Assembly: GCA_958295665.1 (NCBI GenBank)
Contig: OY282560.1
Location: 49,848,333-49,912,332 of the forward strand
Origin: Tipula vernalis
Taxonomy: Eukaryota > Arthropoda > Insecta > Diptera > Tipulidae
DNA length: 64,000 bases
Reading direction: 5' to 3'
The translations under genes were made by a program, and so were the position numbers. This document shows, one piece after another, positions 32,774 to 43,700 of the stretch. The first letter of the stretch is position 1. Each line of letters starts with the position of its first letter. The notes beneath the pieces are model-generated. The model saw only the letters and a program-made list of their open reading frames with translations, did no database searches and was not told the origin of the DNA.

Positions 32774-33916
32774 TTATTCGGCTGCGAAACGAACATGTTT
32801 ATGTGAATACTGAATTGGCTTTGCCTCAGTCGAACTTAGTATGCCGTAAGCCGGTTTGAGCCGATCAATTGAAATGGTTTGATTCTTACCATTAATTGAA
32901 ACGGTGAATTGTTTCCGAAGGCGTCGAATGACTTTAAACGGGCCTTCATAGGAAGTGGATAAGCCTGTGCGAAACTTATCTGTTCTTATGAACACAAAAT
33001 CACAGTCGGCAATTGACTTTGGAACAAAAATGTCATCTTGTTTGGCTTGTCGAGTTGATTTCGGGATAAGGATTTGGATTGTTTCACGAAGTTGATCGAT
33101 AACTGTGTCGCTGGTTGGTAAAGGTAAGAGAGGATTTTCGACGAAGAACTCACCTAGTAGCTTGATGGTTTGTCCATAAACCATCTCAGCTGGTGAGCAC
33201 TTCAGATCTTCTTTTACAGTTGCTCGGATCCCCAGTAATACGATGGGTATTTCCGAACTCCAGTTGATCGTGTTTCCTCTGGCCATTAATGCAGCTTTTA
33301 GCTGCCGGTGAAAGCGTTCGACTATGCCGTTGGCTTGAGGGCGATAAGCCGTTGTACGAATCCGATGCGACCCAAGGAATTTTGTTAGCTCGCTGAAAAG
33401 CTTGGACTCAAACTGTGTTCCTTGATCAGTAGTGATATTAAGGGGCACGCCGAATCGTGAAACGTAATTGTTGACGAAAGTCAAGGCAATGGTTGCAGCT
33501 GACATATTGGTCATGCAGTAGGCTTCGGGCCAACGAGTGAAACGATCGACACAAGTTAGCAGATAAGTGTATCCATTAGATGGAGGAAGTGGTCCTACTA
33601 TATCTATATGGATATGTTTAAATCGACCTGATGGTATTTGGAATTGTCCGTGGGTAGATTTAGTATGCCTTTGCACTTTGGCACGTTGACAGGATGAACA
33701 GGACTGAGCCCATTGGCTTACGTCTTTGTTCATACTAGGCCAAAAATATCGAGCAGTAATCAATTTACGAGTAGCACGAACACCAGGATGCGAAATGTTA
33801 TGTATAGTGTCGAATGTGGTTCGACGCAGTGATTCTACGATAAATGGGCGGTTGTACCCCGTTGATGTTTCGCAGATAATTTCGAGGCCAGGCAATTGAA
33901 AAACCTCTAGTTTCAT
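32774..33916 (-). CDS. gypsy integrase region, open but incomplete
   Basis: The 380-residue open frame begins inside the pol gene. In order it shows the zinc-binding HHCC domain (H-x3-TRKLITARYFWPSMNKD..C-x2-C), then the DDE core: IDIVGPLP (first Asp), TTDQGTQFES (second Asp) and PQANGIVERFHRQLK (catalytic Glu), followed by WSSEIPIVLLGIRA. The C-terminal end (GPFKVIRRLRKQFTV, ISIDRLKPAY) is typical of gypsy integrases. The enzyme inserts element DNA into chromosomes. The frame is open to its natural stop, but the start is only the first ATG within a longer former polyprotein. Confidence 0.88.
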   Translation of the reverse strand: MKLEVFQLPGLEIICETSTGYNRPFIVESLRRTTFDTIHNISHPGVRATRKLITARYFWPSMNKDVSQWAQSCSSCQRAKVQRHTKSTHGQFQIPSGRFKHIHIDIVGPLPPSNGYTYLLTCVDRFTRWPEAYCMTNMSAATIALTFVNNYVSRFGVPLNITTDQGTQFESKLFSELTKFLGSHRIRTTAYRPQANGIVERFHRQLKAALMARGNTINWSSEIPIVLLGIRATVKEDLKCSPAEMVYGQTIKLLGEFFVENPLLPLPTSDTVIDQLRETIQILIPKSTRQAKQDDIFVPKSIADCDFVFIRTDKFRTGLSTSYEGPFKVIRRLRKQFTVSINGKNQTISIDRLKPAYGILSSTEAKPIQYSHKHVRFAAE

Positions 33917-33996
33917 TGATGAACCAGAGTGACATTCAGAACCAGAAAATAAATTCTGAAGTTCTAGGTCAGCTTTTTGTAAAATTGCAATTTTGT

Positions 33997-34345
33997 TTAA
34001 GTCGAATTGTGTCTCGACTGCGGCCGTTTCATTGTCCGTCGTGCGATGCGAGAGAATGTATCTGCAAACACGTTGTCATATCCGTGAACATGCTGAATGT
34101 CCATGGTAAATTGACTTATATAATCCAAGTGGCGAGATTGCCTCGGATTACGTTCAGTTTTAGACTGAATTGCTCTAGTCAGAGGTTTGTGATCGGTAAA
34201 TATGGTAAAGTCCCGACCTTCGACAAAATATCTGAAGTGCTTCACTGCCAGATAAATTGCGAGTAATTCCCGGTCAAATGCGGAATATTTCTTTTCAGCA
34301 TCTGAAAGTTTCCTTGAGAAAAATCCCAATGGCTCCCAACTCTCA
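33997..34345 (-). pseudogene. gypsy RNase H fragment fused to minisatellite frame
   Basis: The recognisable part starts about LQYNNESWEPLGFFSRKLSD and continues FDRELLAIYLAVKHF, FTIFTDHKPLTRAI, RHLDYISQFTMDI and the DNVFADTFSRI block of gypsy RNase H. Upstream (34345-34839) the same open frame continues only as Phe-Ile-Lys repeats from the minisatellite, giving an artificial 280-codon frame. The frame breaks at 33997, just before the integrase frame at 33916. Confidence 0.85.
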
Positions 34346-35110
34346 TTGTTATACTGTAATTTTATGAAGTTTATGAATTTTATGAACTTTATGAACCTTG
34401 TGAACTTAATGAACTTTGTGAACTTTATGAACTTTATGAATTGTATGAATTCTATGAACATTTTAAATTTTATGAACTTTATGAATTTTATGAACTTTAT
34501 GAACTTTACGAACTTTATGAACTTTACGAACTTTATGAATTTTATGAACTTTATGAACTTAATGAACTTTGTGAACTTAACCAATTTTATGAAGATTATA
34601 AATTTTATGAATTCTATGAACATTATGAATTTTATGAAGTTTATGAATTTTATGAATTTTATGAATTTTATGAATTTTATGAATTTTATGAACTTTACGT
34701 ACTTTATGAACTTTACGAATTTTATGAACTTTATGAATTTTATTAATTCTATGAACATTACGAATTTTATGAACATTATGAACTTTATGAATTTTATGAA
34801 CATTATGAATTTTATGAATTCTATGAATTTTATGAACATTGTGAATTTATGAATTTTATGAACTTTATGAACTTTATGAAATTTACGAACTTTATGAATA
34901 TTATGAACTTTATGAATTTTATGAATTCTATGAATTTTATGAACATTGTCAATTTATGAATTTTATGAACTTTATGAACTTTATGAAATTTACGAACTTT
35001 ATGAATATTATGAACTTTATGAACTTAATGAGCTTTATGAACTTTACGAATTTTATGAACTTTGCAAACTTTATGAATTTTATTAACTTTATGAACTTTA
35101 TATCTTTATA
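34346..35110. repeat. 9-base minisatellite ATGAAYTTT, block 3
   Basis: Same unit as blocks 1 and 2. A longer string (ATTTATGAATTTTATGAACT and flanks with GAACATTGTSAATTTATG) is duplicated at about 34835-34920 and 34940-35020. The array ends in 'tataatttctaaag'. Confidence 0.9.
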
Positions 35111-35137
35111 ATTTCTAAAGTTTAACTTTTTAACTTT

Positions 35138-35260
35138 TTTCTTTTCGGACACAGAGACTTTCAAAACGTAGAGAAAAGTGATTTTAGACTAACTAAATTT
35201 TTGATCATTTTAGACAGGATTTTAATATTTTGGTCTTTTTGGACCGAAGTACGATTTGTG
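35138..35260. repeat. dispersed repeat, copy 3 (3' part)
   Basis: It has 'cttttcggacacagagacttt', 'aaaacgtagagaaaagtga', 'aaatttttgatcatttt' and 'ggtctttttggacc' in the same order as the copy at 16823-16985. Together with 29860-29905 it brackets the minisatellite complex. Confidence 0.65.
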
Positions 35261-36944
35261 GACTGTCAAAAACAGGATTTTATTGGTAACAATTTCCCAA
35301 CGTATTTTTACCAGCATGAGGCAACCTTATCACTGAAACTTTACTTTATATGAATTTATTTTACTTCTTCATTTACTATCATTCTGCTATTGGTTAAATT
35401 GCCATTGGCTGGGTCAATCCAGCTTCCAACTGTTTCACCATTTACTTGTAACGTCCCATTTTATGCCGCAGCCAAATCGAGAACTTATAGAACCTCCGAC
35501 CTGTGACTTCTGCACTCAATCAGGAGATTGTATGTTTGTATTGACCATCCTCGTCGTTCGTTGTAACTCGGAATCTCTCGACACACATACCGTAACACCT
35601 GGTGGTATTTATTCGATTTGTTTAGTTTAATCCAAAATTCTTCCGACGATTTCGGAAAATATCAAATATTCTATAAAATCGTTATCTAGATAATGCAGCA
35701 TCATCCAAACTTATCTTAAATAAATACAAATCTTGGAAAGCTTAAAAAGAAAAATTTAGATGAATCACTAAATCCAAGCCAATTTCGGGAAATATCGAAA
35801 AACATTTATGAACTTATAATTCTAAAATTATTCGATATTCAAAAAAATTTCGAAAATTACAGAAAAACTCGGATCACAAAGAATCTAAGATAGACCTCGA
35901 TTAATCTCGAAAATATATCAATTACGATTATTTCGAATAATTTCAATATCAAGTTTCACAACTCTATTTAAATCTGAAAATCGAGACACATCTTAATTTA
36001 AAGAATCTCTTTTCTGTAAGATACTCTAACTGATATGAGTGCTATGCTTCCTCGTAATTCGACTCGTAATTCTTCCAAAAAATTTCGAGTTATCGTTCTA
36101 ATTTTGCAATCCAAATCGAAAATCTTGAATAATCCCGAAAAATCTCGAAAAACCTAAAAAATCTCGAATAATGTCGAAATACAAAAGCTCAACGCCAAAC
36201 AAACCTCGAGTAAACTTAAAACAAATAAAAAACCTCAAAAAATCCGATGTTCGCTTGAACTATTAAGTCGATAATATTAACCAACATAAGGTCAAAATTC
36301 GAGAAGCTCTTTTGGAGCACTATTAAGGCAATGCGGAAAAACCAAACGCCTGGGGTCAGGATTTTTTTTTTCGAAATTTCGACAAAGGGTGATTATGTAG
36401 AACATTTTGAGTCCTCATACGGACTGTAGTCAGCTGGTAAATTGCAAATTCTTTCCTGACAAATTTTTGTTGCAAAATTTATTAAATGATTCAGTATACT
36501 CGATAAAAATCGTTTAATATTGATTGATTAGCCGATAAGTTTAGATTAATCGTTCAACCTTAATCTGTTTTGATTTCCCTCTCTAAAAAGTGGGACATTC
36601 AACGTAAAAAGTCGTTAAAAGCAAAGCTCTATTACGAATTTTTACAGTTTCTCAATTTTTTGATGTTACATATCGAAGAGTTGGATTAACTTAACAACTC
36701 GCAAGTTCTTTATTACATAACGGCCTGGCACAACACTGCCATCTTTAGGCCATCATTAGAAGCTTCTAAAATTTATAAAATGTAGGCTCCTCTACAGAAT
36801 AAATCATATTTGCCTTCAAATTGGCTTTCTCAGATAACACGGCTTCACATTCTGCCTAATTTCTGTTGCTTTATCCATTAAGCTCTATTGAATTGTCTGT
36901 TTCTATTCTTCAATTGGGATTCCAATGTAAGGGATTGTGATAAC
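35261..36944. other. intergenic DNA, no gene seen
   Basis: From about 35600 to 36260 the sequence is dense in loosely repeated words of the type TCGAAAAATC and AATCTCGAAAA. No coding frame was recognised. Confidence 0.45.
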
Positions 36945-37148
36945 TGTAGTGTTTTGCCACATACGAGTATTAATTACAATAAAACAATTATTTATTTCAA
37001 TACAAGTTACTTTTATTTCTTTACCCACACGTATTTACAGTTTCGCACTAAAATTTATTCTGCCGTCATACGTCCATGCGGGTGCGTTCCGCACGTTCGT
37101 TTCTATATAATTTCGGGTGCGTTCCATTAACAATTCAAATACATCACA
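36945..37148 (-). repeat. 3' LTR of the gypsy element
   Basis: 204 bases with TG...CA ends (TGTAGTG...CATCACA). It is preceded on the minus strand by the purine-rich AGTGGAGGGA (37149-37158). It matches 47377-47539 with few substitutions over the shared part. Confidence 0.85.
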
Positions 37149-37235
37149 TCCCTCCACTATAGTTAAATCTACATCGTAACAATTTCCTTAAACCTAAATT
37201 TAGTATATAATATTATGATCTTTAACATTACTAAT

Positions 37236-37844
37236 TTAATGACGATAACGTATTGGTTTCTGTATTATTCTTCCACTTCTACTTCTGTCAGTGTTTGCAT
37301 TTACAGGAACCAAATTAACGTTACTGTCACTTAACACTATGCTTTCATTACTATTTACTGTACTGCCCTCGTTAGCAATTATTTCGACGTTACTTGCCTC
37401 GGGATCGGATTCATCATCTGCGACTTTATTTTCAATGCTTAAATTTCGTTTCATAACAGAGACTGCGTAAGGATTCATACATTCTCCACTCCCGGACTTG
37501 TACGAGTCATACCTTTGGTGTTTTTTAAATACTGAAACTGGAAAATGATCATTTGTTTGATTCGTTTCAATTATAACATTGTCTCTGATCTGATTTATGT
37601 GCCTTTTAATCGTGCGTCCCGTTCCTAACTTTACAAGGTATGATCTTGGTCCTATAATTCTTATGATTTCTGCATCAACCCATTTACTATTATTTGGATC
37701 TGCATAATTTTTAACTACTACTTTTTGCCCAATCATGTACCTTATGCTTCGCTTACCCTTGAAATTCTTGACTTGTGCCCTCTGCGTCCTTTCAACTGTT
37801 TCCTTCTGAGACGGCGGTTTTAATAAATTTAGCTTTGTTTTCAC
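37236..37844 (-). pseudogene. C-terminal tail of gypsy integrase
   Basis: A 202-residue open frame continues directly from the stop at 37849 as EVKTKLNLLKPPSQKETVER, then KRSIRYMIGQKVVVKNYADP and PRSYLVKLGTGRTIKRHINQIR, the C-terminal DNA-binding fold of this integrase branch. A Ser/Asn/Glu-rich tail ends RSGRIIQKPIRYRH. It was once continuous with the integrase core. Confidence 0.8.
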
Positions 37845-37848
37845 CTCT

Positions 37849-38321
37849 CTACATTAAATCAATGTCCACCCCTTTTTTGTTTCGGTCATGTTCATCTACC
37901 ATAGCTTTCAATGCACTTTTGAGCGAACCCACCGCATTCTCAGCTTGACCATTGCTTGCTGGGTGTCCTGGAGCTATTAATATGTGCTTGATACCATGCA
38001 ACTTTAAATATTCTCCCATATCAAGAGCGCTGAACTGCCCTCCATTATCAGACACGAAAGTGTCCGGTATCTCGCAAACAGTTCTCTTAGCACCACTATG
38101 GTGCTCTGAGCTGTGACTTTCGGCATTCTTATGATTTCGACCCATTTGGAATACGCGTCCACTACTATTAAAAAATTATTCGTCAAAAATGGGCCAGCGA
38201 AATCCACATGGATACGACTCCACGCTCTCCCAGGGTATTCCCACGGCATTAAACTACACTTGTTCGGATTCGGTAGCACACTTATACACGACCGGTGCAC
38301 CGGTAGCACCTTATACACCAT
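37849..38321 (-). pseudogene. gypsy integrase, deleted and frameshifted
   Basis: One frame gives PWEYPGRAWSRIHVDFAGPF (first catalytic Asp) and AYSKWVEIIRMPK. A shift near 38100 leads to TFVSDNGGQFSALD (second Asp) and HPASNGQAENAVGSLKSALK (Glu). The C-x2-C half of the zinc domain is damaged around 38270-38300, where a GGTAGCAC..TTATACAC phrase is duplicated. After GVDIDLM the usual block ending in HCTTGESP is missing and a stop occurs at 37849. Confidence 0.8.
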
Positions 38322-39991
38322 ATATACGATCGAGCTACTGCTTTGGTCTTCACTATTCCAAAATGTGAGCTATGTATTTCGTTTAGCAAGCTATTACGTA
38401 GCTTTTCTGGGATAACTACTCTGTACCCTCTCATGAGAACCTCTTGCTCCACCGATAACTCATCCTTTACTCTAACGTATGGCAAAAATGGTGGATCATC
38501 TAACCATTTAAAATCATTAAACTTTACCGCATCTAAAACTTTCGATAATATCGGATCTTTCCTAGTTTCTGCTTTAATTACACTAAAGTCAATCACTATA
38601 TCCTTCCCTCTATCCATGAAATTTATATAATCTACCATTCCTTCTATTTCATCATCCTTGTCTTCATTGGTAATATTTTCCACCGGTAATCTCGAAAAAA
38701 TATCGGCTTGATTTTCGGCACTTTTAATGTACTGGATTTTGTAATTAAAGCCACTTAAAAAATGAGCCCAACGTTGCAATCGACTTGCAGCCATTTGTGG
38801 TAAACCTTTACTTTCGCCAAATAATGTTAACAGCGGTTTATGGTCTGTCTTTAACGTAAATTCATTTCCAATTAGATAATGATATAACTTCTTTACAGCC
38901 CAATAAATCGCTAAAGCCTCCTTGTCCATGACACTGTAATTTAGCTCAGACCCTGTCAGCGTTCTTGAAATAAACGCGATCGGTCTTGCCTCCCCGTTTG
39001 AAAAATTGTGGGATAACACTGCGCCAATTCCTTTATGCGACGCATCACATGACAGCGTAATTGGAATTGAAGAATCAAAATGTGCCAATGTAACATCCGA
39101 AGTAATGTCACTTTTTACTTTCTCAAACGATGTCATGCACTCTTTTGACCAACTGAACGGGACCGATTTTTTTAATAAATTATACATCGGATTCATAATA
39201 GTGGACAAATTCTTGATAAATTTTCCATAATAATTTATTATGGTGACCTCTGTCACATTTGTTGGTGGTTTTGCTTTTACCACCGCTTCAACCCTTTCTT
39301 TTGTTTTTGTCAGTCCCTGTTCATTTACGATAAACCCCAAATACTTTAAATTGTTCTTAAAGAAGAAACATTTGCTCCTATTTAATCTTAACCCTGCCAT
39401 ATTTAATTTTTCAAAAACTTTTCTCAGATTTTCTAGATGTTCTTTCTCACTCGAGCCTATTATAGCTATGTCATCCACAAATATAGTAACACCTGGAATA
39501 CCTTGCAACAATTTTTCCATGATACTTTGAAATATGCCACTAGCGGGTTTAATACCATATGACATTCTGTTCATTTGGAATACTCCTTTATGGGTGCTCC
39601 ACGTTACTATTTTTTTACTATCGTCGTCCAATTCCAACTGATTGTAAGCACACGCTAAATCGAGTTTAGTGAATTTCTGTCCTCCTCTTAACGAGTTTAC
39701 GACTTCGTCAATCCTTGGAAGTGGGAGTTTGACATCTTTTATATACTTATTTACCGTTGCCCTATAATCTCCACAAATTCTCAATTTTCCATTTGATTTA
39801 ACTATTGGAACTAATGGTGTTCCAAAATCTGATGTTTCAATTGGAGTGATGACTCCCTCATCTTCTAACCGCTCTAACTCTTTTTCGACTAGTTGTTTAA
39901 AAGCATAAGGTACCCGACGGGGTTTACTAAAAATTGGTTTTGCACCCTCTTCTAATTCTAAATGTATTTTACCAAGTGTGTATTTACCCAA
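38282..39991 (-). CDS. gypsy reverse transcriptase and RNase H, long open frame in a dead element
   Basis: The 569-residue frame starts after the protease, then KPRRVPYAFKQLVEKELERL, GTPLVPIVKSNGKLRICGDY, FTKLDLACAYNQLELDDDSK, YGIKPASGIFQ and the active site TIFVDDIAI. RNase H follows with ITLSCDASHKGIGAVL, YSVMDKEALAIYWAVKKL, FTLKTDHKPLLTLFG and RLQRWAHFLSGFNYKIQYIK..ADIFSRLP, which points to the Mag branch. The last part holds the start of the integrase zinc domain (IHSSHFGIVKTKAVARSYIW) and then runs out in a rearranged stretch. The enzyme would copy element RNA to DNA. The frame itself is open, but gag, protease and integrase are broken. Confidence 0.85.
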   Translation of the reverse strand: MGKYTLGKIHLELEEGAKPIFSKPRRVPYAFKQLVEKELERLEDEGVITPIETSDFGTPLVPIVKSNGKLRICGDYRATVNKYIKDVKLPLPRIDEVVNSLRGGQKFTKLDLACAYNQLELDDDSKKIVTWSTHKGVFQMNRMSYGIKPASGIFQSIMEKLLQGIPGVTIFVDDIAIIGSSEKEHLENLRKVFEKLNMAGLRLNRSKCFFFKNNLKYLGFIVNEQGLTKTKERVEAVVKAKPPTNVTEVTIINYYGKFIKNLSTIMNPMYNLLKKSVPFSWSKECMTSFEKVKSDITSDVTLAHFDSSIPITLSCDASHKGIGAVLSHNFSNGEARPIAFISRTLTGSELNYSVMDKEALAIYWAVKKLYHYLIGNEFTLKTDHKPLLTLFGESKGLPQMAASRLQRWAHFLSGFNYKIQYIKSAENQADIFSRLPVENITNEDKDDEIEGMVDYINFMDRGKDIVIDFSVIKAETRKDPILSKVLDAVKFNDFKWLDDPPFLPYVRVKDELSVEQEVLMRGYRVVIPEKLRNSLLNEIHSSHFGIVKTKAVARSYIWCIRCYRCTGRV

Positions 39992-40040
39992 CCCTTCTTC
40001 AAATAAATTATTGAACTCTTTTAAAAGTGAATCTAATTTA

Positions 40041-40431
40041 CTATTCCTTTTGAATTACACAAAATCTTTGCAGATTTTCCAAACCTTTTACCGTCGTTAA
40101 ATTAATATCAAATAATTTTAGGAAATTACGTCCGACCACCGATGGAATATCGTCTTTTACGACCGCAAACTTGACTTTTTGTTTCATATCATTGAATTCA
40201 ACCATTACATCCATGCACCCTAAAACATGCAAATATTGTCCATTTACCGATTGAAGAATTATATTATCTCCCCCGATATGACCGCAATTTTAGCCCCAGT
40301 ATCAAGTAACATCGAAATTTTCTTCTTATTTACTACAATTTTTACTATACGAGTATATGGATCATCAGATATCTTTACATTGTTATCCCTAATACTATAC
40401 ACAGTTTCTATTTCGTTTGCACCACTATCCC
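40041..40431 (-). pseudogene. gypsy protease region, separated from gag by the BEL insertion
   Basis: After the BEL element the gypsy reading resumes with SGANEIETVYSIRDN and reaches the aspartic protease motif MLLDTGAKIAVISG (about 40320-40260). A second frame piece (40232-40041) carries VKFAVVKDDIPSVVGRNFLK, the C-terminal part of such proteases. A break between the pieces and the insertion upstream prevent expression. Confidence 0.8.
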
Positions 40432-40712
40432 TGTTGATGTATTTTGTAGGTGAGCAACACGACCAGAAAAATGAAAAGAACACAATACTATTTTATTTAT
40501 TTATTTATTATATTTCTCGATTTAACCGTGTTGCTCGAACGAGAGTTGGTTGAAGAAGAAAGAAAAACGATGACAGCTTTTGACAGCTGGTTGAAGTGTT
40601 GTCCGATGTTGTGGTTGTTTTAGTGTTGTCGGACGTGTATATTTGATATGTTGTGTCCACCGATAGGTGGTGACACAGTAGACGAAATGACGTTCATTTG
40701 ACGTCTCCAACA
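40432..40712 (-). repeat. BEL 3' LTR
   Basis: 281 bases, TGTTGATG...CCAACA. It differs from the other LTR at one position near 40475. A poly-T/TTTATTTATTTA stretch lies in its middle. Confidence 0.97.
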
Positions 40713-40729
40713 TTGCCGGCCGCCCTAAA
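40713..40729 (-). promoter_or_regulatory. BEL polypurine tract
   Basis: Directly before the 3' LTR the minus strand reads TTTAGGGCGGCCGGCAA, the G-rich tract used to prime second-strand synthesis in BEL/Pao elements. Confidence 0.75.
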
Positions 40730-40742
40730 GTATTTGAAGACT

Positions 40743-43700
40743 TTAGTGATTATTATGATGATTATCCAAGATAGGCAGCAGGCACAGCTTTGTGACGGGT
40801 CGTTTGTACACGCCATTCTGACCCTTTAAAGTGACTACTCGAACTCGGCCATCAGATCCTGGATGTGTTTGGATTATTCTCCCCAGTGACCATTTCGAAG
40901 GTGGAATGTTTTCCTCTTTGATGAGGACTAACTGACCAATGACGACGTTGTCATTGCCTCTGATCCACTTTGGTCGTTGCTGTAGGCGAGAAAGGTATTC
41001 TGTCGACCAAATTCTCCAGAAGTGCTGGTACATTTTTTGCAGCTGCTGGTAGCGGTTGAGACGATTCGTTTGTACATCGAGTAATGTTGGTTCTGGGATC
41101 GTGAGTGGTGCCTCTCCGATTAAGAAGTGCCCTGGAGTTAGGATCGTGTAATCATCAGGGTCGTTCGACATTGGACACAATGGTCGCGAGTTTAGGCACG
41201 CCTCGATCTGGCACAGCAGCGTCGTCAACTCTTCGAACGTGAGTAAGGTTTCACCCATGATACGTCGTAAATGGTGCTTAATCGATTTGACGCCTGCTTC
41301 CCACAGTCCGCCGAAGTGCGGAGAAGCCGGAGGAATAAAGTTCCATGTCGTACCATCCTGAGCCAATAGTTCGGCGATCTCCGGAGTGACCTCTCTCTTG
41401 CTTTGTTGATGTATGAATGCCAGTTGACGATTCGCTCCGACGAAGTTCGTTGCGCAGTCGCTGTATAGGTTTGCAATTTTTCCTCTGCGCGCGGTGAACC
41501 TTTTAAAAGATGCGATGAAGGCATTAGTGGTAAGTTCGGACACCAACTCCAAATGTAGCGCCTTCGTCGATAGGCACACGAAGACACAAATATATCCCTT
41601 CGTCGACGCGCCGCCACGACCTTTGCGTAGTTTGATGGATATTGGACCGGCATAGTCCACACCGCTGTGAAGGAATGGTCTCGACGGAGTAACTCGAGCC
41701 GATGGGAGATTAGCGATCAGTTGCTGACTCGTCGTTGTGCGATGGCGAAAGCATACAACACATTTATGTATGTGCGAACGCACCAACGTTTTGATGCCCA
41801 AGATCCAGTAGTGCTTTCGTATATGTGCCAGCATCAGCTGTGGACCACCGTGTACTGTCGTTCGGTGTGCTTGTGAGATGAGCAGGCTGGTAAGCTGGTT
41901 GTCCTTGGGAAGGATTATCGAATGCTTCCTGTTGTATGGTAAATTAGATTCCTTGAGCCGCCCTCCGACCCGCAATATGCCGTCGCTGCCGACGAAAGGG
42001 TTCAGAGATCGGAGTGGGCTTTTGTCTAGTAGATGTTCTCCGGATTGGCATTTTGATATCTCGTCCGCGAAATGGGTTTCTTGAACCAGCTTGACCCAGA
42101 ACTCGAATGACCAATTGAGCTCAGGCACAGTGATGAAGCCTTTCGGACGCGTTGCTGGAGTTTGACGACAATAATGAATGAAACGTCTGCAGAACGCTGT
42201 GACACGAATTAATTTCCCGAGCGATGAATGGCGAGCGAGTAAGTTATGTAAGTCGTTGTGAGAAGTCACGATTTCTGCATGCGTTGCGATCATTGAGTTT
42301 TTTCGTTCATCTATGTTAGTGTAGGCCTCGCTTGTTCTTTGGCGTGGCCATTGACTAGGTTCTTCTCGTAGCCAAACAGGATCTGTCCACCACAGTGGGT
42401 GGCTGTGCAGTAATGAAGGTTCGACACCACGAGACGCGCAATCAGCGGGGTTGTGTTTGGTGTCGACATAATTCCAATCGGTAGGTTGAAGGTAATCCAT
42501 GATTCGTGAAACCCGGTTGGCCACAAACGTCTTCCAGCGATTTGGCGGGCTTCGTAACCAACCAAGTACAACTTGCGAGTCGGTCCATGCGTACAGTTGA
42601 ACCTGTGGCACGTCGAGTGATTGAACGATATTGTGTATGAGTTTGGCGAGAAGTAAGCTAGCACAAAGCTCCAGACGTGGCAAGCTGACCGTTTTCAATG
42701 GTGCGACCTTGGTCTTTGATGTCAGCATTGTGATTTTTGCGGATCCATTTGGCAACGTTATACGAGCATACACAACTGCTGCGTATGCTTTCTCGGAAGC
42801 ATCGCTGAATCCGTGAATTTGAAGATTACTGCGATTCGGCGAATGATTTATCCAGCGATCGATTCTGAGAGACTCTAATGATTTCAGGCTGTCGCGATAA
42901 TTGAGCCATCTTTGTGCGATTGATGTTGGAACTGCTTCATCCCACGACATGCCGAGCACCCATAATTCCTGCAGTATGATTTTCGCGATGATTGTAGTTG
43001 GAGATACCCATCCGAGCCGATCGAATATCCTTGACGCCTGCGATAGTATCGTTCGTTTGGTTGGCGCGCGAAATTCTGATGTTGGGCTAATATTGAATCC
43101 GAAACAATCTGCCGAAGGGGACCAATGTACACCAAGTGTTTTGACTGAATCGTCCCAGTTTAGCTCGAGTTCACCCTGATGCTCGCGGAATTCGATTGGT
43201 ATCTCGTTTAGAAGTTGCTGGCTGTTTGAAGACCACTTTCGTAGTTCGAAGCCACCACATCGTAGCAGTTGCACCATTTGCCTCTGGATTTCAATTAGAT
43301 TCGCGATGTTGTCTGAGCCGGTCATCAGATCGTCAACGTAAAAATCTGTCGATGCGACGTTGGCTGCAATTGGGCATTTCTCCTGCTCGTCTCGTGCTAA
43401 CTGATGAATGGTTCGAATTGCGAGATACGGAGCGCTGGCAGTACCATAAGTGACCGTGCACAAACGATAATCACGAACTGGCTCATGTGGGGACGGTCGC
43501 CATACGATCCTCTGATAATTTCTGTGTTCGGGCGCCATCAGGATCTGCCGATACATCTGCTTAATATCTGAAACGAAAACGAATTTGTGTTTGCGAAAAC
43601 GAGTTAGTATTTCGAAGACATTTTGTTGCAGCTTGGGACCAGTGCGAAGCTTCTGATTAAGCGATATGCCGGTTGTTGTTTTGTGCGAGGCATCAAATAC

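Larger units (their letters stand above)
32130..34345 (-). mobile_element. truncated Ty3/gypsy element (CsRn1-like) inside the minisatellite
   Basis: Only the 3' part of the element is present, on the minus strand: RNase H (from about 34345), integrase to 32774, a polypurine tract (AGGGAGGGGGAC, 32752-32763) and a putative LTR of about 617 bases (32130-32746, TG...CA). Minisatellite lies directly on both sides. The RNase H motif LDYISQFTMDI and a second half lacking any envelope gene suggest the CsRn1 branch. The element is cut at the N-terminus of RNase H, so it is a dead fragment. Confidence 0.8.

Noticed and set aside
34346..34852. 168-codon plus-strand frame
   Set aside because: Minisatellite again, opposite to the RNase H fusion frame.
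40522..40713. 63-codon frame found at both 40522 and 46245
   Set aside because: It lies in the BEL LTRs and appears twice only because the LTRs are duplicated.
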